Both the position numbers and the translations under genes were made by a program. Positions 9,464 through 19,206 of a stretch of 64,000 nucleotides of DNA are shown here, in pieces; the stretch's first letter is position 1, and each line of letters begins with the position of its first letter. The stretch spans positions 1,550,001 through 1,614,000 of the forward strand of contig CBDDKR010000002.1 in the NCBI GenBank assembly GCA_965230345.1. The letters run 5' to 3'. The DNA is from JADKBO01 sp965230345 (GTDB taxonomy: Bacteria > Bacteroidota > Bacteroidia > Chitinophagales > Saprospiraceae). Below the pieces are notes generated by a model. That model saw only the letters and a program-made list of their open reading frames with translations, did not search any database and was not told the origin of the DNA.

Positions 9464-10011
9464 GTTACAAATTTTGTAAGCTTTTCAAATTGAATTCGTA
9501 GCATATTCTTAGCTCTTTTCAGTCTGGTTCGAGAGAGTATTTCTGTTATTCCTATTGCCTCAGCTATTTCTTTATGTTTATAACCATCAATTATGGCCAT
9601 ATTAAATACTTGTCGATATGATTCTGGGAGTTTTGATACAAGCTCTAGAATCTCTTTGGCTTCTAATTGATCCATTATGATGTCTTCGCCCGGTAAAAAT
9701 GTAAGATTGTAGTCTTTAAGATCCTCCCAATGTTTATTATTCTTCCGATATGTCGATAAACAGGTATTGATCAGTATTTTGGAAATCCAAGATTTAAACT
9801 CCCCTTTTTCAATATCAAATGATGAGAGGTTATCAAAGATTTTAATCCAAGCAATTTGAAGTTGATCTCGGGCATCTTCTCGATTGCCCATGTATCTTAT
9901 AGCAATGGCATACAGATAGTCAGAAAAAAGGTCGACCAATTTCCTTTGACAACGTGTATCATTTTGAATAGCACATTGTACGACTACCTGTATGTCTTGC
10001 TGTTTATTCAA
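9445..10011 (-). CDS. ECF-type RNA polymerase sigma factor
   Basis: A 188-residue sigma-70 family protein of the extracytoplasmic-function group. Region 2 lies at about 28-90 (DYLYAIAIRYMGNREDARDQ, then the FKSWISKILINTCLSTYRK segment) and region 4 at about 122-172, with the helix-turn-helix DGYKHKEIAEAIGITEILSRTR. Regions 1.1 and 3 are absent, as expected. It recruits RNA polymerase to specific promoters when released from its regulator. The next gene overlaps it by 19 bp and has an anti-sigma-like topology; the gene upstream, a large lipoprotein, ends 20 bp before it. The promoter upstream of that lipoprotein gene probably drives all three. Confidence 0.92.
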   Translation of the reverse strand: MNKQQDIQVVVQCAIQNDTRCQRKLVDLFSDYLYAIAIRYMGNREDARDQLQIAWIKIFDNLSSFDIEKGEFKSWISKILINTCLSTYRKNNKHWEDLKDYNLTFLPGEDIIMDQLEAKEILELVSKLPESYRQVFNMAIIDGYKHKEIAEAIGITEILSRTRLKRAKNMLRIQFEKLTKFVTWEKID

Positions 10012-10031
10012 TAATTAAGAATAGTTTGACT

Positions 10032-12746
10032 TTACTTAATTCCTGCATCATAATAGAAGAATTCGTCACAATCAAAGAATTCGAAGACTTCTGTTCGATA
10101 TGTTGTTGGATCAAAATCACTGTCGACTCCGTCATCCATTCCAGCATCTTTATCTACTAATTCTTGATTTGTTAAAGGTACAATTTCAAGATAATACTTT
10201 CCTGGGTCGATGTTGCTGAATCTATAGTTGTAATTATTGGTTTTTTGTGTTTCAACCAATACATCATTTTCAGTATAGAGTCTAACTTTTATATTCGGAA
10301 TGCCTTTTTCAAAGTTGTCCCTTATATTAGGTGTACCGTTAGGATCCTCTTGCCATACTCTACCATATACCCAATTGTTATATCCTTTAGCATCAACATC
10401 TGCAGTAGTTTGACGATTTAAGTCATCTGTTATGGTTACACTATAATTGCCAGGAGATGAAATGTCGAAGTGACCGGTATCATTAGTCTGTCCATCGCTT
10501 AGCTCAAAGGTGTATGGAGGTACTCCACTCTTCATTGGAAATGAAAGTTTCAGATTAGGTATACATCCATAGAAATATGGGTTTTGAGCTACAAGAGCGG
10601 GCACATTAAAACCAAGGTCTATGTTTTGTACATGACCTCCATTGTTAACGGTTATTACAGAAGTTGAAATATTCGATGATCCGCTGTTTACAATAAAGTC
10701 GTTGTCAACTGTTGGGTCTCCACCTTGCTGATAAAGTGTTATATCATAGTTTGTATAAGTATACAGTTCGTAATCCCCAGGTTCTAAGTTAGTTATTTCA
10801 TAATCTCCTTGATCATTTGGACGAATTGAATTGGGAGTATAAGGGATTTTTTGTCCATCCGTCCTCTTGATATAGATGTATTGGAAGAGCGTTTTATTCT
10901 CTGAAGTAGATCTTATTCCATCACCATCTTCATCTAGCCACACTTTCCCTGAAATCTTACCAGGTTGAAACTGCTTTGTAATAGGAATATTGAATATGCC
11001 TGAAATAGCCTCTTTAGGGAACTCATCAGGGTTTTGTAAAATGGTATCACGTAATAAATATACTTCACCATCAAATGATCCTGTTATAGTGTCATTGAGT
11101 CCTCCAGACTGGGTAATGTTCCAATTAACAATAGAACAATCTGGGTTGTCGTATTCTCCACATCCTGCTGAATAAGCCATTTGCAAATTGGTAGTCATGT
11201 TGAGTCTCAATACGTCTCGATCTCCAACTCCCTGACCTTCTAACTCAGATATAAAGTGAATGCCATCTTGGCTTAATCCCAAATTTTCAATATAAATGTT
11301 GTTTCCTATAAAAACAGCTTCTGGATTGGTTGCTAATCTTGGCTGTTCACCGTTTATTGTATACTTTATATATGCACCAACAAGATCACAAATTTTGATG
11401 TCACCAAAGTCAATATCACCCTGATCAGTAGGTATGGTTTCTTGATGAGATAGAATGTTGACAGGGTCAATAAAAAGGGCTTCTAGAGTCGATTTTCCGC
11501 ATCCAGTCAATAGTTTGGAGAATGTTCCATCTGCATTGGTACTTATGAAATTTCTATTGACAAATCCATATGCCAAATCATTAGGTTGGCCTGCACAATC
11601 GACCAGCCTTCCTTGAATGTTAAAGGCAAAATCGGTTAATTGTATTTGATAATCTCCAAGATTTACATCATTAGAATATGGTCCAATGGTTGTATTTATA
11701 AGTTCGATGTTACAATCGATAACCTTCATGGTAAGCTCTACATTTTGAGGAATCAACCCCTTGAATTCTCCCTGAGCATTCGTGTAACCAAATGCACAAA
11801 TCCAATTGTTGTAATACATATAAATAGGTTGATTTGCTATTGGTGTGCCTTGAGGATCAACGATCCTTCCTTCCATAAAAATAGTTGGAAGACCGATATC
11901 ACAATTCCAGAAAGAGAAGTGAGAAACACTTCCTTCATAATGGTCATCGACCAAAGTAGCAGTTCCTTCTTCGATCCAAATTCCTGTGTCTTCATCAAAG
12001 TGCCATAAAGGCATATTGCCGACCAATCCTGATTCATTTAATGATGGAAATGAGATGTGTGCCTTACTGTCTTCACTAAGTTGTAATTCTTGACCATTAT
12101 CTCCAATAAGTTCTACATGCATCATACCAAAAGATTGTAGTTGAACAGCTTCGTCATCGGCATTTTTTCCTTGTAAATTTCCAGGCATTGTATTGGCAGT
12201 AAGAGCCTCTTTGGGGTTGTACCAGTGACTCATAACTTTGACCTGACCATTATATGGTACACCATCAAGGTCAACAATAGAGTTGGGATCAAAGGTGATT
12301 TTTCCGCCGCCTTCAGTATTGATTTCACCACCTTGTGAAGCCGTGAAATTATCGGAGAAGTCATCTTTTACCAAAATGAGTTCGAGATAGGACGAAGCCT
12401 TTGTATGTGGGTACATTGTCTTATATCCAGGAATATATCCTGTCTTGGTTACTTTTAATAAGCTACCTGCAGCCTTTAAAGGTTGCTTGCTAAATCGAAA
12501 AAAGCCATCTTCATCGGTTTTTTCAATATTATCTCCAATAGATATAATAGCATCTTGAATGGGTTCACCATCTTCGTCTAATATAATTCCTTCAAATCTA
12601 CTCTCAATTGTTAGAGATGGATTTGGAAAAGTAGGATTCTCCTCTTCGGATTGATGTTTGTCCTTTCGGCACCCGACAATAATACTGGATGCGATTACAA
12701 ATAGAAATAGAAAGCGCAGCATTTTGTGATTTATAATGTGTGTCAT
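10032..12746 (-). CDS. Large lipoprotein with CarboxypepD-like and SdrD-B-like domains
   Basis: A 904-residue surface or periplasmic lipoprotein. The signal peptide ends in ASSIIVGC (lipidated Cys26 counting from the first ATG); a second in-frame ATG at 12722 would give a shorter signal peptide and is an equally good start. Domains: a CarboxypepD regulatory-like fold (about 50-125, GIILDEDGEPIQDAIISIG), a module opening GGEINTEGGGKITFDPNS and ending SVSHFSFWN (about 138-282) seen in many Bacteroidota surface proteins, further Ig-like or carboxypeptidase-like modules, then two SdrD-B/CNA-B-like domains (GKVWLDEDGDGIR..., GRVWQEDPNGTPNIRDN...). No T9SS tail is present, so anchoring is by lipid. 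It lies 20 bp upstream of the sigma-factor gene and may be an adhesin or structural surface protein. Confidence 0.78.
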   Translation of the reverse strand: MTHIINHKMLRFLFLFVIASSIIVGCRKDKHQSEEENPTFPNPSLTIESRFEGIILDEDGEPIQDAIISIGDNIEKTDEDGFFRFSKQPLKAAGSLLKVTKTGYIPGYKTMYPHTKASSYLELILVKDDFSDNFTASQGGEINTEGGGKITFDPNSIVDLDGVPYNGQVKVMSHWYNPKEALTANTMPGNLQGKNADDEAVQLQSFGMMHVELIGDNGQELQLSEDSKAHISFPSLNESGLVGNMPLWHFDEDTGIWIEEGTATLVDDHYEGSVSHFSFWNCDIGLPTIFMEGRIVDPQGTPIANQPIYMYYNNWICAFGYTNAQGEFKGLIPQNVELTMKVIDCNIELINTTIGPYSNDVNLGDYQIQLTDFAFNIQGRLVDCAGQPNDLAYGFVNRNFISTNADGTFSKLLTGCGKSTLEALFIDPVNILSHQETIPTDQGDIDFGDIKICDLVGAYIKYTINGEQPRLATNPEAVFIGNNIYIENLGLSQDGIHFISELEGQGVGDRDVLRLNMTTNLQMAYSAGCGEYDNPDCSIVNWNITQSGGLNDTITGSFDGEVYLLRDTILQNPDEFPKEAISGIFNIPITKQFQPGKISGKVWLDEDGDGIRSTSENKTLFQYIYIKRTDGQKIPYTPNSIRPNDQGDYEITNLEPGDYELYTYTNYDITLYQQGGDPTVDNDFIVNSGSSNISTSVITVNNGGHVQNIDLGFNVPALVAQNPYFYGCIPNLKLSFPMKSGVPPYTFELSDGQTNDTGHFDISSPGNYSVTITDDLNRQTTADVDAKGYNNWVYGRVWQEDPNGTPNIRDNFEKGIPNIKVRLYTENDVLVETQKTNNYNYRFSNIDPGKYYLEIVPLTNQELVDKDAGMDDGVDSDFDPTTYRTEVFEFFDCDEFFYYDAGIK

Positions 12747-12929
12747 ACTTTTTAAGTTAAGTCAATGAAGTGTAAGAGCAAAAAGTTTTGAGGTGTTGAC
12801 TTCCTGTTGTCAATGCCTCTTTCAATTCGATCAGGAATTCGATTTGAATGTTTCATCCAACCGCAATTACATTAATCAATACTACATCAAAATATAAAGT
12901 GTGACACAGCAGTAGGTAGTTTTTTTGTT

Positions 12930-12962
12930 TTTGATCAAATAAATATATCAGTTTTGATCAAA
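12930..12962. promoter_or_regulatory. Pair of TTTGATCAAA palindromes, possible operator
   Basis: Two perfect 10-bp palindromes TTTGATCAAA at 12930-12939 and 12953-12962, 23 bp apart, about two helical turns. The second overlaps a minus-strand TAnnTTTG box. Spacing and overlap with a promoter suggest a repressor or activator site for the lipoprotein/sigma operon. The binding protein is unknown. Confidence 0.3.
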
Positions 12963-12966
12963 TGTA
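12959..12966 (-). promoter_or_regulatory. Candidate -7 promoter box for the lipoprotein/sigma operon
   Basis: On the minus strand the sequence reads TACATTTG, a match to the Bacteroidota TAnnTTTG promoter element. It would start transcription near 12955, giving a leader of about 210 nt before the lipoprotein gene. No convincing -33 element is visible. Confidence 0.35.
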
Positions 12967-13041
12967 TATGCTCAAAAGATTGATTATGAATGAGTAAAGA
13001 TGCCTGTTTTATATCGCAAATTATTCTTGTTAGCATGTAAT

Positions 13042-13548
13042 CTATTTTACTTTTTCTACATCATTATGAAGCTCTTCAAACGATTCATAAGCTCCAAACT
13101 TGAAGTGCCTATTCTTCCCATTGAGGATAAACGTGGCGGGTAAAGCACCAAACCAACTGGGGTCAATATCATCAGTCCATGCACTGTAATTTTCGTCCAC
13201 TAATAGGTTTACTTCGGAATAGATTTGATGTTTTTCAACAAATGGTAGTACTCGAGAATCGATATTTTTTAAATCGTCTAAACTGATGAGTAAAACTTTA
13301 TGCTTTGGAGTCAATGCTTGATTCAACTGATCAAAATGAGGCATTTCCTTTATACATGGAGGGCAGGTTGTCGCCCAAAAATTAACCACATACGTTGTAT
13401 CGCTATCGTCAAAGATCCGATTAGCTAATTGATCAAAATTATTATAGACTTCTATTTTGTCATTAAAGGATGTATTTCCATTTCCACAGCCCATAAAGAC
13501 AAGGATTAATAATAAAGAGTAGAATTTACTTAAAGACCAAATTGTCAT
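13042..13548 (-). CDS. TlpA/ResA-like thioredoxin-fold lipoprotein
   Basis: A 168-residue thiol-disulfide protein. A type II signal peptide ends in LVFMGC (Cys21), so the protein is lipid-anchored and faces the periplasm. The thioredoxin fold has the active-site motif CPPC (Cys62, Cys65) in the usual NFWATTCPPCIKEMP context, and a cis-proline region ALPATFIL near residue 135. TlpA-type proteins reduce or oxidise disulfides of exported proteins or apocytochromes. It stands alone: the next minus-strand gene starts more than 290 bp downstream and the gene upstream is divergent. Confidence 0.87.
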   Translation of the reverse strand: MTIWSLSKFYSLLLILVFMGCGNGNTSFNDKIEVYNNFDQLANRIFDDSDTTYVVNFWATTCPPCIKEMPHFDQLNQALTPKHKVLLISLDDLKNIDSRVLPFVEKHQIYSEVNLLVDENYSAWTDDIDPSWFGALPATFILNGKNRHFKFGAYESFEELHNDVEKVK

Positions 13549-13972
13549 TTTATCAGAGATTAAACATGATTGAAAAATAATATTTCACTTTTTTTCTAAA
13601 ATGAGATTTACAAACAGGAGTAATTAATGTCAAGTGACCATTAGACTTAACACCAAAACACAAAATTATAAACTAAGCATTATCTAAATGTAACTTGGGT
13701 TAAGCTGTCAGCTAAACAGCATAATAGGGAGAATTTTAAAACGAAACTTTAAGAGTTCCATGGGAATACTTACTTTCACTCAAATTCTCATAGAATTGAT
13801 GGAATAATCGATGTTTGGAAGAGTTGTAAGTCCTTGTTTTGTGAAATGCCCTGTTTTATTTTGATAATGTAAGCAAATAGGATTTTATAAAAACCTAATC
13901 AAAGGACATGCATATTAATAAACCGTAGATTTGAAATCAATTCATAATTATAAAATATTATACGCTCCATTT
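13549..13972. other. Divergent intergenic region (424 bp)
   Basis: Non-coding AT-rich region between the TlpA-like gene and the subtilase gene. It must hold promoters for both. I see no strong TAnnTTTG box; a near match TATTTTG lies around 13857-13863 on the plus strand. A weak inverted repeat GCTGT/ACAGC lies near 13703-13720. No small ORF or RNA gene is supported. Confidence 0.5.
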
Positions 13973-16900
13973 ATGTACATTTTTACTTCAATAATTAGGA
14001 ATAAGAGGTGGATTTTACTGGTTCTACTCGTTGGTGGACTACTTTCATCAGGTCGAACTCAGGAACAATTGATCCCTATAGATAACCTAAGTGGCCCTTT
14101 AAAATTTGAAAGGAAAATTTTAGGCAATTTTTATAAGGTAGTTTATTTTAAGTCCTTTCTCTCTTCAACAGAATATTCTGATTTAGAAAAGAGGGGAGTT
14201 CGGTTATTGGATTACTTCGGAGAAAAAACATATCTCGCATCCATTCCTAGTAAGTTGACAATTTCCGATTTAAAGGAGTTAGGGGTTAGTCATTTAAGGG
14301 ATTTGAAAGTTGAAGAACGGGATTCATGGGATGTAAATAGTGGAAGTGTGCCACATTGGGCAAGTGAAGGTGATAAAGTGTTGTTATCCATCCAGTATTT
14401 TGCCAATTTACCTAGTAAATATGTTATTGAACAATGTTCACATCACAATATTGAAGTGCGAGCAGAGAATGGAGTCTCTCCATTTATGCAAATTGCTGTT
14501 AGAAAGAGTGATTTATCCCGTGTTATTGATCTGCCATTTGTTAGGCATGTTGAGCCGATAGAGGAACCTGCAATTCCAGATGACTACAGAGGGCAGGCCT
14601 TACACCGAGTTAATCGTGTTCACGGAAGTCCAAGAAATTACAATGGTGATGGAATAAATGTAATGGTAAGGGATGACGGTGCAGTATTTGATCATATTGA
14701 TTTTAAAGGAAGAATGGATCAAAGTTCAGTTGGAGATTCTAGAGGTGATCATGGTGATGGAGTAGCTGGGATTATGGTTGGTGCAGGAAATCTGGATCCT
14801 GATAACCAAGGTATGGCCTATGCAAGTGATTTTTGGGTGATTGATTATGCCAATCATTTCTTGGATGAGACGATTGAATTGCATGAAGATCATGATATAT
14901 ATATTACCAATTCGTCATATAGTAATGGATGTAATGCGGGGTATACCAATTCAACCAATACTGTAGATGGACAAATGAATGATTATGATAAATTATTGCA
15001 TGTGTTCTCAGCTGGAAATATGGGTGAAGATGATTGTGATTATGGTGCCGGAGAAAAATGGGGAAATGTTACTGGAGGTCACAAAATTGGCAAAAATGTA
15101 ATTGCCGTTGCCAACCTAAGTTTTACTGGAGGAGTAATGAACTCAAGTAGCCGTGGACCAGCATATGATGGAAGAATAAAGCCTGACCTTGCGGCCAATG
15201 GTTATAACCATGTTTCGACTGTGGAATCACAAGATTATGAACCATTTGGAGGGACGTCTGCGGCTGCGCCAGTTGTCGCGGGAGTAGCATCCATATTATA
15301 TGATGCTCATAATCGTCATTTTGGTGAAATCCCTGATGCAGCATTGATCAAAACTATTATGATGAATACGGCTAACGATCTAGGGAATAAAGGACCGGAT
15401 TTTAAGTATGGTTGGGGCAGTGTAAATGCATATAAAGCAGCCAAGGTAATTGAAGAAGAACGTTTTCTAACTTCTACAATAGAGCAAGGAAGTCAAAACA
15501 CACATGAAATAACGATTCCTTCTGGAGTTAAGCAGATCAAAGTAATGACGTATTGGCAAGATAGAGAGGGAACAACAAATGCGAATAAACACTTAATTAA
15601 TGATATTGATACCCATGTGAATTATAAAGGCGAACAATACCTTCCGTATGTTTTAGATCATAGCCCAGACCCTGAAAGATTGGATTTGCCTGCTACTCGA
15701 GGAGAAGATCATCGCAATAATATGGAGCAAGTAGAGATGGATAGTGTAGATGGAGGTACATTAGAATTGGTAATAGAAGGAACAAATATTCCTTTTGGTA
15801 ATAGTACTTATTTTGTTACCTGGGAGTTTATCTATAATGACATAGAAATTACTTATCCAAATGGAGGAGAAAATTGGATTCAAGGAGAAGATCAAATCAT
15901 ACATTGGGATGCATATGGAGATGAAGGTGATTTCTATATCGAAATATTGGATCGAAATAATATAGTAATTGATTCTTTTACCACATCTGGAGACAGAAGG
16001 ATTCGAGCTTGGAGAGCTCCTAATCAATATGTAAACGGAATGAAAGTTCGAATAAGTAGAAATGGAATATCTGATGAGAGCGATGATTTTTTGATAATGG
16101 CGAATAGGCCTTTTGCGCTTAATACAGTAAGAGATAGTCTTGGTAAAATTACCTTTAATTGGGCTGAGGTATTACATGCAGAGAGCTATACAGTTTATTC
16201 GTTGGGAGAAAAATATATGGAAGCAATCGATACGGTGTATAGTAATTCCTATGAATTACCAAATGATGAAAAGTTCAAGATTGGGTGGATATCTGTCAGT
16301 GCAAATTTTGCAAATGATATGCGTGGTAAAAGGGCTAGAGCGATTGCAATAAGGCCTAGACCAGAATCCATTGCGCATAACGACGATGATCTAGAACCTT
16401 GTGTTGATATAGTTACAGAATTTTCTACTCCTTATCAAGATACTTTAGTCCAATACGAATGGAACTTTGGAAAAGACGCAACTCCTGAAACAGCAAATAC
16501 TTTTGGTCCGCATCAAGTTACTTATAATAAGAGGGGGACGAAAATTGGATTCCTAAGAGTAACGCATGAAGGCGGAACGGATGTTTCATCTTTTATTGTG
16601 AAGGTATTGGATGGACCGAAGGGAGAAACGATTTCACATAATGCAATGTCTGATGGTATGGCTAATTTTTCATCGGATGTCAAAAATGTTGATACGTATT
16701 TATGGGATTTTGGTGATGGCAATACCAGTATGGAGGAAGATCCAATACATATTTATGAAGAGTCGGGTACATTTTTGGTAACATTAACTGCTTCAGGGAA
16801 ATGTGGAGAAATAAAGTTGGAAAAAGAAATTGATGTAGAAATTGTGGCCACAAAGGAATACGGTTTACAGAAGTTTTCTATAACTCCGAATCCGAATTCG

Positions 16901-17101
16901 GGACAGTTCAAAGTTGTTTCATCTGAGCAGGAAGGCTTAATTAATATTAAGATATTGGGAATTGACGGACAAGAACACTTTTCAAAGAGTAGATTTGTTT
17001 CTGGTAATTTTATCTCTTTGGATAATCTAATTCCTGGGTTATATCAAGTAATTATAGAAACAAATAGTAATATAGAAATGCATCGATTAGTGGTTCATTA
17101 A
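13973..17101 (+). CDS. Secreted subtilisin-like serine protease (S8) with PKD repeats and T9SS tail
   Basis: A secreted peptidase of about 1042 residues from the ATG chosen here; the open frame extends 14 codons further to a TTG at 13931. Counting from that TTG, the signal peptide covers about 25-44, a propeptide-like region follows, and the S8 catalytic triad is visible: Asp248 or 249 (MVRDDGAVFD), His274 (RGDHGDGVAG) and Ser443 (GGTSAAAPVVAG), with the oxyanion Asn363 in SAGNMG. After the protease come a jelly-roll P-domain-like region, a module starting TYPNGGENWIQGE, two PKD-type domains (the second with YLWDFGDGNTS) and a type A T9SS sorting domain from about 985 (ITPNPNSGQFKV ... GLYQVII). 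It should be exported by Sec, then passed through the outer membrane by T9SS and anchored or released. Confidence 0.9.
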   Translation: MYIFTSIIRNKRWILLVLLVGGLLSSGRTQEQLIPIDNLSGPLKFERKILGNFYKVVYFKSFLSSTEYSDLEKRGVRLLDYFGEKTYLASIPSKLTISDLKELGVSHLRDLKVEERDSWDVNSGSVPHWASEGDKVLLSIQYFANLPSKYVIEQCSHHNIEVRAENGVSPFMQIAVRKSDLSRVIDLPFVRHVEPIEEPAIPDDYRGQALHRVNRVHGSPRNYNGDGINVMVRDDGAVFDHIDFKGRMDQSSVGDSRGDHGDGVAGIMVGAGNLDPDNQGMAYASDFWVIDYANHFLDETIELHEDHDIYITNSSYSNGCNAGYTNSTNTVDGQMNDYDKLLHVFSAGNMGEDDCDYGAGEKWGNVTGGHKIGKNVIAVANLSFTGGVMNSSSRGPAYDGRIKPDLAANGYNHVSTVESQDYEPFGGTSAAAPVVAGVASILYDAHNRHFGEIPDAALIKTIMMNTANDLGNKGPDFKYGWGSVNAYKAAKVIEEERFLTSTIEQGSQNTHEITIPSGVKQIKVMTYWQDREGTTNANKHLINDIDTHVNYKGEQYLPYVLDHSPDPERLDLPATRGEDHRNNMEQVEMDSVDGGTLELVIEGTNIPFGNSTYFVTWEFIYNDIEITYPNGGENWIQGEDQIIHWDAYGDEGDFYIEILDRNNIVIDSFTTSGDRRIRAWRAPNQYVNGMKVRISRNGISDESDDFLIMANRPFALNTVRDSLGKITFNWAEVLHAESYTVYSLGEKYMEAIDTVYSNSYELPNDEKFKIGWISVSANFANDMRGKRARAIAIRPRPESIAHNDDDLEPCVDIVTEFSTPYQDTLVQYEWNFGKDATPETANTFGPHQVTYNKRGTKIGFLRVTHEGGTDVSSFIVKVLDGPKGETISHNAMSDGMANFSSDVKNVDTYLWDFGDGNTSMEEDPIHIYEESGTFLVTLTASGKCGEIKLEKEIDVEIVATKEYGLQKFSITPNPNSGQFKVVSSEQEGLINIKILGIDGQEHFSKSRFVSGNFISLDNLIPGLYQVIIETNSNIEMHRLVVH

Positions 17102-17248
17102 TCCATATTAATTACTCTTGGTAGAATAATCTAATTGGTTTGTAGTATTGATTGTTGATTGCAGGAATTGTTTTGTTTCTTAACAATCAATTTGAAACGA
17201 TTGGATGCGGAGTCAATCCCGCTCATTAATTATATAAACATTAATGAA

Positions 17249-17710
17249 ATGAAATATTTTACCTTTTTATTGTTGGTTATTGGGTTTACTACTTCACATG
17301 CTAGGACTATTGATGATTCGCTGGCACTAGATGCACTAGTTTTTGAGATTTACGATGTAATATCTGGACCAGCAGGAGATCGTGATTGGGTTCGGTTCAA
17401 TAAGATTTTCCATAAGGATGCGCGAATGGGGGCAGTTGTACTAGATAGTCTAGGACATAGCAAATTCTATTCGTTTAATCCGGATCAATATAGGAAGATG
17501 AATGAACCCGTATTTAAATCCAAAGATTTTTACGAAGATGAGTTGTCAAGAAAAGTATCTAAGAAGAATAATCTTGCTTGGATAGAGTCAGAGTATCAGT
17601 TTCGGTTTTCTAAAGATGGACCGATTATTCAAAAAGGTGTCAATTACATTCAAGCGATTTGTGAGAACAATACATGGAAAGTCATTAGTCTAATCTGGCA
17701 AACAAATTAG
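17249..17710 (+). CDS. Small secreted NTF2/SnoaL-like protein
   Basis: A 153-residue protein counted from the ATG at 17249. The open frame extends upstream to a TTG at 17159, but only the ATG gives a clean signal peptide (MKYFTFLLLVIGFTTSHA). The mature part resembles the cone-shaped SnoaL/NTF2-like fold used for ligand binding or as an accessory domain: an early helix DALVFEIYDVISGPAGDRDW, a central FHKDARMGAVV segment and late strands ending WKVISLIWQTN. This GPAGxRDWxR..F motif is frequent in Bacteroidota and proteobacterial exported NTF2-like proteins. Function is unknown. It is followed 81 bp later by another secreted protein in the same direction. Confidence 0.72.
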   Translation: MKYFTFLLLVIGFTTSHARTIDDSLALDALVFEIYDVISGPAGDRDWVRFNKIFHKDARMGAVVLDSLGHSKFYSFNPDQYRKMNEPVFKSKDFYEDELSRKVSKKNNLAWIESEYQFRFSKDGPIIQKGVNYIQAICENNTWKVISLIWQTN

Positions 17711-17791
17711 TAATTGGAAGTTTTCAGTTTATAATGAACTGTAGGATTTGATCTATCTATCATAATTTTGTTTTATAAATTATGAATAGTT

Positions 17792-19117
17792 ATGCGAGTA
17801 ATAATCTTAATGGCATCTGTATGGTTGACCATGACTTTATCTACAAGAGTTTACGGTCAAATAGAAGAACTTTCAGATGAATTTCACAATGCGTGTTCTG
17901 TAGATGAATGGTCGGATATTAATACCATAGAAGGATGGAATGCCAGTCATTTGGAAGAATTTGATATCAACCAATCCAATCATGGTTTTATGACAATGAT
18001 GCCATGGACTACTGCCTGGTATCAAAACTATCGATCGAATTTGATGTTTAAAGATGTCCCAGGGGATTTTATTTTTACAACACGTGTGACAGCTACCAAT
18101 AGGGCCGAAAATGATATTCCAGGGTCTACATATTCCTTGGCAGGAACAATGATCCGAACACCAAGAAACGATATTCAAAATGGATTACCTGATTGGTCAC
18201 CAGGTGGCGAAAATTATGTCTTTTTATCCTTGGGTTATGCAGCGACAAATCATCCGACATGTTCTGGCTGCCCAGGTCCACATTTTGAAATTAAAAATAC
18301 GGTTAATAGCAATTCCTCTCTTAGTGTGAGTTCAATTGGTGTGGCTGAAGCACTTATTCGTGTGATTCGTATTGATCATGCCATATTGGTTTTATATCAA
18401 TTGCCTGGACAACCTTTTGTTTTGCATCATAGATACAATAGAAGCGATATGCCTGACACATTGCAAGTTGGTTTGTTATCCTATACTGATTGGCCAAAGG
18501 TTTCGACATATACACCAGCCTTTCACAATAGCAATGTTCTAAATGCTAATTTAAATCCAGATCCATCAAGTAATCCAGGGTTAGCATTTAATCCAGATAT
18601 TATTGCTCAATTTGACTATGCCAGATTTGAAACGCCTCAGATTCCTCAACACCTTCAAGGTCTTGATTTTTCAGATCAAAGTGAGGTAAGTGATGCGGAT
18701 GTTTTGGCTTTGTTTGACTATGGTTCTACACCTGTGAAGTTTGGTGGATGGAAGGTTTGGCAAGGTGTCGATTCAGATTGGAATAATGTGGATAATTGGA
18801 ATGATGGCGTTATTCCAGGCGTTCAGGATTCTGTGCTAATTCCAAATTGCAATTGTACTGAGGTAATGTCTCCTGATATTGTTTCGGGTAACTACGAATA
18901 TGCATCAATGTTTATTGAGGATGGAGCCAATATGGATATTCAGTCAGGAAGTAATATTTCAATTAATTTAGTAGGTGATAATAGCCAATTTACCAATCAT
19001 GGAGTAATTGTGAATATGGGACAGATTTCTATAATAAATTCTACCAGTAAGACGGTCGATAATAGAGGTACAATTGAATGCATATCGACAGGATTGTTTG
19101 AAGTTTTGGACAATTAG
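17792..19117 (+). CDS. Secreted protein with concanavalin-like domain
   Basis: A 441-residue exported protein. The signal peptide ends around VYGQ (residue 23). The first part (about 25-275) resembles the concanavalin-like DUF1349/beta-xylosidase C-terminal fold (LSDEFHNACSVDEW, FKDVPGDFIFTTRVTA, GTMIRTPR). The second part starts around 320 with WQGVDSDWNNVDNWNDGVIP, a module common in large Bacteroidota surface proteins. Such proteins normally end in a T9SS sorting domain; this one stops instead at EVLDN, about 90 bp before an insertion sequence, with a terminator between. It may be truncated, or secreted by another route. The C-terminal loss cannot be proven from this sequence. Confidence 0.7.
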   Translation: MRVIILMASVWLTMTLSTRVYGQIEELSDEFHNACSVDEWSDINTIEGWNASHLEEFDINQSNHGFMTMMPWTTAWYQNYRSNLMFKDVPGDFIFTTRVTATNRAENDIPGSTYSLAGTMIRTPRNDIQNGLPDWSPGGENYVFLSLGYAATNHPTCSGCPGPHFEIKNTVNSNSSLSVSSIGVAEALIRVIRIDHAILVLYQLPGQPFVLHHRYNRSDMPDTLQVGLLSYTDWPKVSTYTPAFHNSNVLNANLNPDPSSNPGLAFNPDIIAQFDYARFETPQIPQHLQGLDFSDQSEVSDADVLALFDYGSTPVKFGGWKVWQGVDSDWNNVDNWNDGVIPGVQDSVLIPNCNCTEVMSPDIVSGNYEYASMFIEDGANMDIQSGSNISINLVGDNSQFTNHGVIVNMGQISIINSTSKTVDNRGTIECISTGLFEVLDN

Positions 19118-19152
19118 TCTATTTGAAACGATAGATGTCATTCCGTTAAACA

Positions 19153-19188
19153 AAAAAACAGAAGAGAATTAGTCCTCTTCTGTTTTTT
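19153..19188. terminator. Rho-independent terminator (perfect 14-bp stem)
   Basis: Perfect inverted repeat: left arm AAAAAACAGAAGAG (19153-19166), 8-nt loop, right arm CTCTTCTGTTTTTT (19175-19188) ending in a T-run. It ends the concanavalin-like gene and, because A and T tails flank it, could work in both directions. Confidence 0.85.
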
Positions 19189-19206
19189 ATAATCTTAGTT
19201 ATAACA

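Noticed and set aside
13931..13972. TTG at 13931 as start of the subtilase
   Set aside because: It only adds 14 residues in front of a full signal peptide; the ATG at 13973 is preferred, though this is not certain.
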